A stretch of DNA of 64,000 nucleotides from Paroedura picta (Eukaryota > Chordata > Lepidosauria > Squamata > Gekkonidae). Location: positions 96,219,213-96,283,212 of the forward strand of contig NC_135373.1 in NCBI RefSeq assembly GCF_049243985.1, written 5' to 3'. The notes below the pieces were generated by a model. That model was not told where the DNA came from. It did not search any database and saw nothing but the letters and a program-made list of their open reading frames with translations. Made by a program: the position numbers and the translations under genes. Numbering within the stretch: position 1 is the first letter of the stretch; each line of letters begins with the position of its first letter. Positions 33,059 through 43,500 of this stretch are shown piece after piece.

Positions 33059-34422
33059 GACAGCAGGTCCTGCTCGCATGGTGATTGGAGAGAGGAGAGA
33101 GAGGGAGGAACTCCTAAGAGCAGAATTTTGGGTAAACAGAGCAGACAAAGGAAACTGATCTATCTGGACTCCTTTCAAAGTGACAGTGTGCTTAGCCCAA
33201 GGAACATGGCACAGTCCTGTTTCCAACACAGGTAATGCAGTCCTGAACAGTGTTACACCTTGTATGCCATTACCTTCAACACTAAGCCCCTTGACTTCTA
33301 CAGTGTTTAGTACTGCACTGTCAGCTTCCTGGGAGGGAACACTTGGGAGGCCAAAACAGCCCCGTAAAGCTTCTGATACCCCCCCCCCCATCATGTCCCC
33401 TGAAGGAAGAGGCCGCATTGGGGACAGGCCATGTGGCGACCACTGGAGGTACTGTCTATACAATGGTACCATGCAATTCAGACAGACTTTGCCCCGGGAA
33501 AAGCTACCAGGAAGATGGAATAATGGAAAGCTGAAGAAGGAAAGAAGGAAAAGGGCAATGTCTCTGTGACTTTCAGTGAAGGGAAAGAGGAAATAGCCAG
33601 GGAAGAGAGGAGATACTCCTTGCAACTCTTTGTGGGTCCCTACTTATAAAATGCTAAATACAATACCATACCCTACAATGAATTAAATGCTTCCTCTGCA
33701 AGAGGCCAATAGGTGCTGATACCCACTGGATACTTACTAATGCCATTATGCATTTGGTGAACTGGCAGGTAACCTCTCACAGTTCTCAAATATCTTATTA
33801 CATGTTTATACAAATTAAGAAATGACTTGGGCACTTATTTTCTGAATGTGACTTAAAGGCTGGCAATATGGAAACAGTGAAATTTTATTCTTTGCAATCT
33901 TAATTTTTGCAAGTCATGTAATAAAATTCTTGAAAAGGCAAGACTTTGAAATGGGATATAAATTATGCACATTTAAATGTAAAAGTTCTAATATATTGTG
34001 ATGTACTCCTTTCAGAAAAATTATTACAAACACAGAATTAATACAATTTCCTTACCTGTCTTTTTGTAGTTATTCCATTTGTATATGCTCCATCCAAAAT
34101 CAGTCTAGGACCAAATAATGAAATATTCTTACTTACACACATTTATACAAGAAACATAAACAAGACTTTATTATTATATACATATTACACAGAGAGATAC
34201 ATACATCAAGCACACACTTATCTACAAGGTCATTTTGATTTTAGTGTCATAAAATTAATGTACCATGTATGCTTCATCACTTCAAATGGTGAGGCTAATA
34301 TCCAAGCTAGCTTGTCGGTTATTCTCTTTCCCCTCTGCATTCCCTTGGTCTTTTTCCTGACTTTCTTTCTTTACAGGATACAAATCTTTTTGTGTTACAA
34401 TCATTGTAAGATGCATCATTAA
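33059..34422. other. No gene seen
   Basis: Opposed frames up to 206 codons (33.0-33.6 kb) overlap on both strands without motifs. AT-rich from 33.7 kb. Confidence 0.45.
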
Positions 34423-34603
34423 GACCGTTTATGCACTGGGAACTTCACTGCCCCAGTTCCCACGCAGGAGAACAAATCGGGTGTGGATGAGGTGCTCTGG
34501 GCCAAATGCCCCCTTGTATGGGTGCAAAAAGAGGTGGGGCAACCTGCCACGACTAAAACTCCAGCCCCCAGCCCCGCATGAAACCTCCAGTGCATAAACG
34601 GTC
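34423..34603. mobile_element. PIF/Harbinger-like MITE with TAA target duplication
   Basis: 181 bp with perfect 17-bp inverted ends, GACCGTTTATGCACTGG and its complement. TAA stands on both sides (34,420-34,422 and 34,604-34,606), the 3-bp TWA duplication of PIF/Harbinger transposases. No frame for a transposase. Only copy seen in the window. Confidence 0.8.
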
Positions 34604-34949
34604 TAACTGAGCGCAACTGGAGATATACCAGGAGTTTGACCTTACAAGTAGCAAGTTTCTAGCCACACACTTTTACTGACAGAACAGTGGAACAGGGACA
34701 AAGGTTTCTGCCAATTTCCCTTCCGACTGCAGGCGTCCAACTTTGCTGATTCCCAGGAGCAAAATTTGGGAGCAGGCGTAGTAGCAGGAGTCCCACTCTG
34801 CAAAGTTAATGGATGGCTGGATACACATCATTATGTCCACAAAGGAAGAACACATAGAAGCACATCTGCTTAACATATTTCTTCTCTTTTAAAATGACTT
34901 AAGATTTTACTATAAGCAAAAAAGAACTAGGTTGCTATAGTAGATGAAA

Positions 34950-37545
34950 TCATAGAATCATAGAGTTGGAAGGGGCCATACAGGCCATCTAGTCCAACCC
35001 CCTGCTCAACGCAGGATTAGCCCTAAGCATCCTAAAGCATCCAAGAAAAGTGTGTATCCAACCTTTGCTTGAAGACTGCCAGTGAGGGGGCGCTCACCAC
35101 CTCCTTAGGCAGCCTATTCCACTGCTGAACTACTCTGACTGTGAAAAACTTTTTCCTGATATCTAGCCTATATCGTTGTACTTGAAGTTTAAACCCATTA
35201 CTGCGTGTCCTCTCCTCTGCAGCCAGCAGAAACAGCATCCTGCCCTCCTCCAAGTGACAACCTTTCAAATACTTAAAGAGGGCTATCATGTCCCCTCTCA
35301 ACCTCCTTTTCTCCAGGCTGAACATTCCCAAGTCCCTCAACCTATCTTCATAGGTCTTGGTCCCTTGGCCCCAGATCATCTTCGGCGCTCTCCTCTGTAC
35401 CCTTTCAATTTTATCGATGTCCTTCTTGAAGTGAGGCCTCCAGAACTGCACACAGTACTCCAGGTGTGGTCTGACCAGCGCCGTATACAATGGGACTACG
35501 ACATCTTGTGATTTTGATGTGATGCCTTTGTTGATACAGCCCCAAATGGCATTTGCCTTTTTTACCACTGCATCACACTGCCTGCTCATGTTTAGTTTAC
35601 AATCTACAAGTACCCCAAGGTCTCGTTCACACACAGTGCTACCTAGAAGCGTATCCCCCATCCAGTAGGAATGCTTTTCATTTTTCTGACTCAGATGCAG
35701 AACTTTACACTTATCTTTATTAAATTGCATCTTGTTCTCATTTGCCCATTTTTCCATTGTGTTCAGATCTCGTTGAACTCTGTCTCTATCTTCCGGAGTA
35801 TTTGCCAGTCCTCCCAATTTGGTGTCATCTGCAAACTTGATGAGTAGTCCCTCCACCCCCTCATCTATATCATTAATAAATATGTTAAAAAGTGCCGGGC
35901 CGAGCACCGAACCCTGAGGTACCCCGCTACTCACCTCTCTCCAGTCTGATGAAACACCATTGACAACAACTCTTTGAGTGCGGTTCTCTAACCAATTCCC
36001 TATCCACCTAACTATCTGAAAATCCAGATTGCAGTCCTTCAATTTATTCATCAGAACATCATGGGGAACCTTGTCAAAAGCTTTACTAAAATCCAAGTAA
36101 ATGACATCAACCGAATTTCCACGATCCAGCAAACCTGTTACTTGGTCAAAAAAGGAAACCAGGTTGGTCTGGCAGGACCTGTTGGAGACAAATCCATGCT
36201 GACTTCCTTGGATCACCAAATTGTCCTCCAGATGTTTGCAGATCGCTCCCTTTAATATCTGCTCCATTATCTTCCCCACAACAGAGGTCAGACTCACTGG
36301 TCTGTAGTTTCCCGGGTCATCCTTCCTCCCTTTTTTGAAGATCGGAATAACGTTTGCTCTTTTCCAGTCCTCCGGGACATCTCCAGTCCTTAAAGAGGTT
36401 CCGAAGATGATGGACAAGGGCTGTGCAAGTTCTCTGGAAAGTTCTTTGAGTACTCTCGGGTGCATTTCATCTGGACCAGGGGATTTGAACTCATCCAGTG
36501 CAGCTAAATGCCTCTCGACAACCTCTCTATCCATGTTAACCTGCCACCCAGACACTATCCTTTGGCTACAGCCATCTCTAGATGTGCCTAAACACTTTGA
36601 CCTGTGGGAAAAAACAGATGTAAAATAGGCACTAAGCCTTTCTGCTTTCTCTGCATCTTTCGTTAGAGTTTGTCCATCCGCACCCAACAGCGGGCCTATT
36701 GCCTCCTTTACTTTACATTTGCTCCTCACGTAACTGAAAAATCTTTTCTTGTTACAATGGGCTTCCCTGGCCAATCTTAGCTCACTCTCAGCTTTGGCCT
36801 TTCTGATGATTGATCTACAGTGCCTAGTAACCTGTAGGTACTCTTCTTTAGAGCTCTGTCCTTCCCTCCATTTCCTGAACATTTTCCTTTTCTTTCTTAG
36901 TTCCTCTTGAAGTTCTCTGTTCATCCAAATAGTCTTCTTAGAGCTCCTGCAGTGTTTTCGTATTTCTGGAATAGTCATTGATTGAGCATGCAATAGCTCT
37001 TGTTTGAGTAGCGCCCACCCTTCACATGCTCCTTTCCCTTCCAGCATTCTCGTCCATGGTATGACACTCATCATGTCTCTGAGTTTATTAAAGTTTGCCC
37101 TACGAAAATCCAACATCCGCGTCTGGCTACAAGCTTCCTTGGCTCCCCATCTCAAAAGGAATTCTATGAGGACATGGTCACTTCCCCCTAGGGTCCCCAC
37201 CTCCTTCACCTCATCCACCAACTCTTGCCTGTTGGTCAGTATTAAGTCCAGTATGGCTGAACCTCTTGTGGGTTCATCTACCATTTGATAAATGAAATTG
37301 TCAGCCAGGCAGGTCAGAAACTTGCATGACTGAGGACGCTTCGCAGAGTTAGTTTCCCAGCACACATCTGGGAAATTGAAGTCACCCATGATGACAAGGT
37401 CCTGCCGTTTGGATATTTTCTCAAGCTGCTCACAAAGTGCAGCATCCACATCCTCTCGTTGGTCAGGCGGTCGGTAGCAGACACCAACCACCACACTGTT
37501 TGTTTTCCCCTCGCTTATTTTCACCCAGATGCTTTGATTAAACAA
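34950..37545 (-). mobile_element. CR1 LINE, 5'-truncated
   Basis: About 2.6 kb in minus orientation. The 3' end carries the CR1 terminal repeat (ATTCTATGATTT-like) and the conserved 3' UTR (TTGGACTAGATGGCC). The 5' end stops inside the endonuclease domain at about 37,540, where a short GATTAAACAATA sequence is doubled, perhaps a repair footprint. ORF1 and the endonuclease N-terminus are absent. Confidence 0.95.
35032..37545 (-). CDS. CR1 ORF2 fragment: partial endonuclease plus reverse transcriptase, 837 aa
   Basis: Open frame of 837 codons. It begins within the endonuclease (VGVCYRPPDQ, then MGDFNFPDVCW and GGSDHVLIEF) and continues through the RT with YLDFSKAFDKVPH, GVPQGSVLGPALFNIF and FADD (about 571-574). 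It ends SLAVFKQRLDTHFSWML, the usual CR1 C-terminus. The ATG at 37,545 comes from flanking or junction sequence, not the family start. The lack of stops indicates a young insertion, but loss of the endonuclease N-terminus makes it non-autonomous. Confidence 0.93.
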   Translation of the reverse strand: MFNQSIWVKISEGKTNSVVVGVCYRPPDQREDVDAALCEQLEKISKRQDLVIMGDFNFPDVCWETNSAKRPQSCKFLTCLADNFIYQMVDEPTRGSAILDLILTNRQELVDEVKEVGTLGGSDHVLIEFLLRWGAKEACSQTRMLDFRRANFNKLRDMMSVIPWTRMLEGKGACEGWALLKQELLHAQSMTIPEIRKHCRSSKKTIWMNRELQEELRKKRKMFRKWREGQSSKEEYLQVTRHCRSIIRKAKAESELRLAREAHCNKKRFFSYVRSKCKVKEAIGPLLGADGQTLTKDAEKAERLSAYFTSVFSHRSKCLGTSRDGCSQRIVSGWQVNMDREVVERHLAALDEFKSPGPDEMHPRVLKELSRELAQPLSIIFGTSLRTGDVPEDWKRANVIPIFKKGRKDDPGNYRPVSLTSVVGKIMEQILKGAICKHLEDNLVIQGSQHGFVSNRSCQTNLVSFFDQVTGLLDRGNSVDVIYLDFSKAFDKVPHDVLMNKLKDCNLDFQIVRWIGNWLENRTQRVVVNGVSSDWREVSSGVPQGSVLGPALFNIFINDIDEGVEGLLIKFADDTKLGGLANTPEDRDRVQRDLNTMEKWANENKMQFNKDKCKVLHLSQKNEKHSYWMGDTLLGSTVCERDLGVLVDCKLNMSRQCDAVVKKANAIWGCINKGITSKSQDVVVPLYTALVRPHLEYCVQFWRPHFKKDIDKIERVQRRAPKMIWGQGTKTYEDRLRDLGMFSLEKRRLRGDMIALFKYLKGCHLEEGRMLFLLAAEERTRSNGFKLQVQRYRLDIRKKFFTVRVVQQWNRLPKEVVSAPSLAVFKQRLDTHFSWML

Positions 37546-37682
37546 TATGATTAAACAATAAATAATATAAAATTAAGAAAAGAATGTCACTAAGAATGAA
37601 TGTACAATTTCATGCGATCTTAACTAGTATCTAGAAAAGGGGCAGGAAGCCAGTGTATAAACTGTGGCAGGACACACAATGA

Positions 37683-37880
37683 GAGAGAAGGTGGTATGAT
37701 GGGCCTGATCTTGTCAGATCTCAGAAGCGGAGCAAGGTCAGCCCTGGTTAGTACTTGAATGGGAGTTCCCTCAAGAAAGATGGAAGAGGAAGGCAATGGC
37801 AAACCACCTGTGCATCTCATTTTCCTTGAAAGCTCTTTGTTAGGGTCCTATAAGTCAACTGCAACTTGACAGCACTTTAC
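37683..37880 (+). mobile_element. 5S rRNA-derived SINE, full length
   Basis: gggcctgatcttgtcagatctcagaagc ... ggttagtacttgaatgggag matches the 5S internal promoter half. Tail: ggcaatggcaaaccacc ... ctataagtcaactgcaacttgacagcactttacac. Best copy of this family here; just beyond the CR1. Confidence 0.85.
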
Positions 37881-38519
37881 ACAGGAACAAACAGTAGTTA
37901 GTTAAGTCATAACTCTCCAGCAAGAATATCATTACACAAACAGACAAACCATCCCAGGTACAGCTTGTATTCACCTTATTATGGGTCCTTGGAAAGAGAC
38001 AAAAAGAAAGAAAGGAATGTCCAACAGGAAACAAAAGTGCAGGGGCAGCTTCCCTTGGTCATATGCTGCTATCTGTGGTAGTGCAAATGGTGACTTCACA
38101 AAGGTGACTAATCTTGAATGATACAAAGGACATGGCAACGACCTCATAGGCACTTAAGGGGAAGAGCTGGACAAGATGAAATAGACTGAGCTAAAAGGTA
38201 GCAGACCATGTTTTCTTGTGCATGTGTGTTTTGTCACTCTCTGAGATATTTTTGTATATTGATCTGAAGAAAACTGTACGTGAGAGCCACATTCTTCAAA
38301 ATATCGGTTCTGATTAAAGGAGCATCATTTCAGTACAAACAGCTCATAATTGTTTTTGTGAACTATAATTGAACTCAAAATGACTGATTAGCTGTTTTAG
38401 CAAAGAATTATCATACGGCATAATTTGGTTACTATGACAGTTTACTAATTTGCCACTAATTTACTTTTACCTTATATATGTACTCTTATAATCCTTGTTC
38501 CATTTGTCTGAGGGAGAGT
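37881..38519. other. No gene seen
   Basis: Unique-looking AT-rich sequence upstream of the CpG island. Confidence 0.45.
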
Positions 38520-38636
38520 GCTTGACCTCGAAAGTTCACGCCCTGAATAAATCTTTGTTGGTCTTAAAGGTGCTATTGGACTCCATTTTTGTTGTGCTAC
38601 TTCAGACCAACACGGCTACCCACTTGAATCTATCTT
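38520..38636 (+). repeat. Retroposon 3' end, unclassified (possibly Penelope-like)
   Basis: ctcgaaagttcacgccctgaataaatctttgttggtcttaaagg ... cagaccaacacggctacccacttgaatc. Widespread in reptiles; the classification is a guess from memory. Confidence 0.5.
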
Positions 38637-38756
38637 GCTGCGCTGTTACTGATCTCGCATCCACTGCTGCCAAAGTCTGTTTGCTAGAATTCACTTCCCC
38701 TGCAAATCTCATCAATGTGCACATGAAAGCTGGGGGGGGGGGGGGGCGGTTGATGT

Positions 38757-38880
38757 ATTTATTTCGATTTATACGCCGCCCTTCCCGAGTAACGGGCTCT
38801 AGGCAGTTCACAATTTTTTCAATTAAAACATCCACGGTACGCGGACTGTTAAAAACACCCACGGTAGATTACATTTCTTA
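38757..38880 (-). mobile_element. LINE 3' tail (L2-like)
   Basis: tatttatttcgatttatacgccgcccttcc...gggctctaggcagttcaca is the complement of the same 3' tail as at 11.8 kb, just downstream of a 16-nt G run. Confidence 0.5.
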
Positions 38881-38959
38881 AAATAACCCAACTTCTAAAA
38901 TCTAGTTCCAGTATGCCAATTTCCCAGACGGTTCCAACCCCATGAGGCGAGCATCTGAA

Positions 38960-39720
38960 GCCCAAGAGACGTTTTGTCCTCATTTATGCCATACTCGGCG
39001 CAGGGGCTTCTCGAAGAGGCAGCGGGGGCCAAGACACGCGTGTATTTCACGCCAGCAAATCCTTCCTTGTGCGGACTGAGGCTTTTGGCTCCAACTCGAC
39101 CGCACTTCACAACGACCATTATTTCCTTCTCGGTAGAGCAGCGACATGTCAAAGAAAGGCCGCGAGGCCGGCGAAAGCTGCGACTTCCACTCGGAAACTA
39201 CCGACCGAGCGGCCGCCGCCGCTTTCCTTTTGCTTTCTAGACCGCCTCGCCAGAGAGGGGCGCTACTGGCGGCATAAGGCCAGCCCTCACCGAACCTCTA
39301 TGATCGCGCAGTCGCACTACGTCGCTGCCGGAACGCTAGAGAAATGCTGCAGCCGCGCGTCGCCACCGTCCCTTCCTGCCTCCTCCCGTCCCCACAGTGG
39401 CTCGGCCTCCCTCTCCCAGGCGACGCGCCTCGAGGGAGCCAGGCCTGCGGCGACGCCGTTCTACCCCCTGGCAGACAAAGGAAGTGGGCCGGGCCCACCG
39501 GAAGTCCTTGGGGTGAGCCGCTCTACGCTTCTCTGGTCTTCCCCGCGAGGTCGCGCGACTCTTCAAGATGGCGGCGGCGGCGGCGGGAGCTGCTTGGGAG
39601 CAGCGGTTTCTGTAGGGCCCGCTCCTGTGGCTGGCTGTCTTGCGGCCGCTTTGGCGTCAGCTCCTCGGGGTGAGTAGCAGGCCCCCTCCCGGACTCAACC
39701 CTCCTTCCCCTTTCGGCTCT
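38960..39720. promoter_or_regulatory. CpG island, probable bidirectional promoter of WBP11 and C12orf60
   Basis: A sharply GC- and CpG-rich block stands in otherwise AT-rich DNA. It holds an ETS-type CCGGAAGT at 39,498-39,505 and a YY1-type CAAGATGGCGGC at 39,564-39,575, typical of housekeeping promoters near the start site. On the minus strand a candidate donor (G|GTGAGG near 39,293) could end a first exon of the C12orf60-like gene. In mammals these two genes are head to head. Divergent use here is inferred. Confidence 0.65.
39564..39669 (+). other. WBP11: WBP11 5' non-coding exon (approximate start)
   Basis: The CpG-island segment from the YY1-type motif ends in a strong donor (CGGG|GTGAGTAG, exon end 39,669). 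Exon 2 opens at 40,517 after a tttcag acceptor, 33 nt before the ATG. The start site itself is not defined by sequence. Confidence 0.55.
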
Positions 39721-40549
39721 CACGGGGCTACTATCGCCCCCCGCCATTCATATTGAGCTGCCGTTTCCAATTGATAAAGGATTCCAGGTGATGCTGGATG
39801 TTGTTGGGAGTCAGGTGTGGGGACATTATGTTATAGTTCTGAATGAATTGGATGCACAGTGCCACGGTCTGGCTCAGAACAGTTGTCAAAGCCAAGAGTG
39901 TAATTGTGATTGGACAGAATGTATGCAAAGGGAGGGCGGGGAGTCTTGTGGCGTTTCAAAGGCAAACTAATTAATTGTAGAATAGTAGTTTTAGTTTTAT
40001 GGCCATATTATCTATGATAACCTTCATGTGTCCATGACCACTAAATAGATCAGGGGTCCTATTGTGGTGCCTATGAGAGCCATGTTACCTGTTAGTACTT
40101 TCCCTGATGCCTGCCAAGTGGTTTTAGAAAGTGGATGGCATCAAGTGGAGCTTTTGCCCACCAACTCTTCTGATCAGCTATTGGTTATGCAGATTTTGTG
40201 GCTGCCACTACAGCACCACAGTATGATGGAAGGTAAGCTGAGGCAGTGATTTTATGGCTGGCTGCACCTCTAGCAGCATCCAGTTTATTACTGCATTAGG
40301 ATGCCAGAGGATACTGCAGGCTCAAAACAAGGTTGGGAGTCCCTAGACTAGATTGTGAGTTGCCTTTGGGAGGGGTGTGAAATGTCCGTGTGATGGTATG
40401 AAGAAGATTAACAATGGAAATATGCATTTGTATATTAATGCATGATGCTGAATTATTTATTTCTTTTATTAATGCATGATGCTGAGTTTTGTTTTTTCTC
40501 AATCATCCAATTTCAGTCATTAGAACGGAGAAAGAAATAAACACTCAAA

Positions 40550-43500
40550 ATGGGGCGGAGATCAACGTCTTCCACCAAGAGTGGGAAGTTTATGAATCCC
40601 ACCGATCAAGCTCGTAAGTGTTCAGAGAACTTCTATAAGGGCAGTAGAGAATTCAAGGGCGAGTACTGGTCAAAACATGTAGAATGTCTCTTAGTTGCAC
40701 AGCGCAGGAAAAGAAACTAGAGCAGAAATACAGAAATAGGTTGCCTATTAAGTATACATTAGAAAAAAATCGAATATGTTTTCAATTTATTGTTTTGTAA
40801 AAGGGACGCCTAGAATAGTTGTTTTAATAAATCTTGTGGTGGACTGTGGAAACATATAAGTCATTATAGAATTTGTAGATATCTCATTAGCTGAACTAAC
40901 TTTATATAAATAGTTTCTCATTGTTCCGTGAAAGTATTTCCTCATCCAGCACTGAGTTGTTCCAAGTTGATTGTCTTCAAGAATCAAATTGCTTCCATAT
41001 GGTACATTTCTTAACTTTACTCGCTGTAAACACAATTCTGGGAAATCTGGAAATAGATCAGGCGATGCTCTGTATGTTTTCAAGTAGTATATGTCAAGCC
41101 TCAGTAACAAAATGTTCTAATTGAAAAGATGCTAGATTGTAAAATGGTCTTGCGTGAGTGAGAGGGTTAATTTTAATGCTTTTAAAATGCGATTTAATAA
41201 TGTATGTTTTAAACTGTTACCTGCTTCATTGACTCTTGTGAGGGCAGAAGGTAGAATCCAATTTTTGGAATAAACAATAAATAAAATAATTATGAGCTTT
41301 AGTGGGAAATTAGTAATTTCAAAACTTGTCAGTGTACCACGGTGTTTCTTCCATGAAACATAGCTTCAAAAAAGAAAAGGCTATTATATAATGATGAATA
41401 TGTGGGGATAGGAAATAGCTTCTGCTTTTATTTAGTATTGAAAAATTGTAAAGTGCATGAGTGTAGTGGCTATAGTGTTGGATTAGGAACTAGGACGACT
41501 CACATTTGTGTGCTTATTCTGCCATAATCTTGAGCCAGTAACTCAGTTTGATCTGCCTCACAGAAAGTTCCTGACAGAGCAGTTTCTCAGTGGAGCAGGC
41601 TTCCTCGGGAGGTGGTGGGTTCTCCATCTTTGGAAATTTTTAAACAGAGGCTAGATAGCCATCTGACGGAGAGGCTGATTCTGTGAAGGCAAAGGGGTGG
41701 CAGGTTATAGTAGATGAGTGATTGGGATGTGAGTGTCCTGCATCGTGCAGGGGGTTGGACTAGATGACCCATGAGATCCCTTCCATCTCTATTATTCTAT
41801 GATTCTATTATTGTTTTTGGCAATACAGTTTGAGTTTGGAAGGCTTTTTCAACATATCTCCCATCCATTCAGGAAACCCTTCTGAGAAGCCCTGGAAAGG
41901 TTTCCTGAATGGGTGGGAGTTAATTTTTTATATTTTTTAAAAATCTGTTATGTAGAAATAAAAAGCATCATGTTAAGCTTTGAAGTAGTGCTCAAATATT
42001 CTGTACTGCAGTGTTGGTCTGATTTGCAATTTATTATATTATACTATCTCCAGGAAGAAAAAAATAGCCTTTAATTACTACTTTTAATTACTACTTTTAG
42101 GAAAATATTCATTAACACTAGAACATTCAATTTTTTATTTTGATGAACCTAATATCTGATTGTATTAGTTTATTAGTAGAGAGACAGCTTGGCGTAGTGG
42201 TTAGGAGTGCGGACTTCTGATCTGGTGATCTCGGTTTGATTCCGTGCTCCTCCTCATGCAACCAGCTGGGTGAACATGGGCTTGCCACAGCACTGATGAA
42301 GCTGTTCTGACCGAGCAGTAATATCAGGGCTCTCTCAGCCTCACCTACCTCACAGGTTGACTCTTATGGGGAGAGGAAAGGGAAGGCGAATGTAAGCTGC
42401 TTTGAGAGGGTAGAGAAAAGCGGCATATGAGAACCAACTTCTTATTGCCTTGGTTTCTGAAGATCATGACATGTAGATCTGTCTTTTATTCCTTCAACCT
42501 CATAAGAAAAAGACTAGCTGTTAACTTACTCTAAAAAGCCTCATCCTCCTTCACTGAAATAATTGCAGCCAGGAGATTGCAGTTGTTTTCAAATTGTTTT
42601 CATGTTTTATGTTTTTACAGGCAAGGAGGCCCGTAAAAGGGAGCTGAAGAAGGTGAGAGAAAATTACTGTAATCGTAAATGCAGGTTGGAGCCAGCTTGA
42701 TGTAGTGGTTAAGAGCAGTGGACTCTAATTTGGAGAATTGGGTTTGATTCCCACTCTTCCATACTCAGTCAGCTGTGTGATCTTGGGTCATTCACAGTTC
42801 TCTCAGCCTCACCTACCTCACAGGGTGTCTGTTGTGTAGAGAGGAAGGGTAGGTGATTGTAAGCCACTTTGAGACTCCTTCAGGTAGTAAAAAGTAAAGG
42901 TATCCCCTGTGCAAGCACCGGGTCATGTCTGACCCTTGGGGTGACGCCCTCTAGCGTTTTCATGGCAGACTCAATACGGGGTGGTTTGCCAGTGCCTTCT
43001 GCAGTCATTAGGTTACAAAAAAACAGCTCTTCATCTTTCTCTGATATTGTGACACTGTATTTAAATTGGATCTTAGTTGTGCAATGAACCCTTCTCTTTG
43101 AAAGGATTAGACAAGGCAAACTTTACAGAGAGATGCTGGATTTGGTTATTATAAATGCTTTGCAGTTGTAAGCATTTGGTGGAAGGTAATTAATTTTGCT
43201 GTTGCCTCAGTGCAAATTTGGTTGACAAAGGCGGATTTAGAAAATGTTTTACAACCAGCAAATACTGTAAGATCTCAGGAAGTTACAGATGTTAGGATAG
43301 TGAAGACAATATTTCAGCTAAATGACATTTATCCATAAGCCTTGAAAACCTGAGTGAAATATCCTGTGAAAGTGAAATGTGCACTGCCACTGCATTCTAA
43401 GATTACTTAGAAGTTACAAGGGCCAAAGTGAGAACTAAAGCTGTTAACTGAAGTCTGGTTTGCTGCCCATCAAACATAGACTTCTGGCTTGCTATTTCTG

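Noticed and set aside
33005-33625. 206-codon minus frame and an overlapping 129-codon plus frame
   Set aside because: Opposed frames over the same DNA without motifs; part lies in a repeat copy.
37683-37760. 5S rRNA gene
   Set aside because: Only part of the 5S sequence, diverged and followed by a SINE tail; a retroposon.
39069-39677. 202-codon plus-strand frame in the CpG island
   Set aside because: Open because of GC-rich composition; overlaps the WBP11 promoter and first exon, with no domain.
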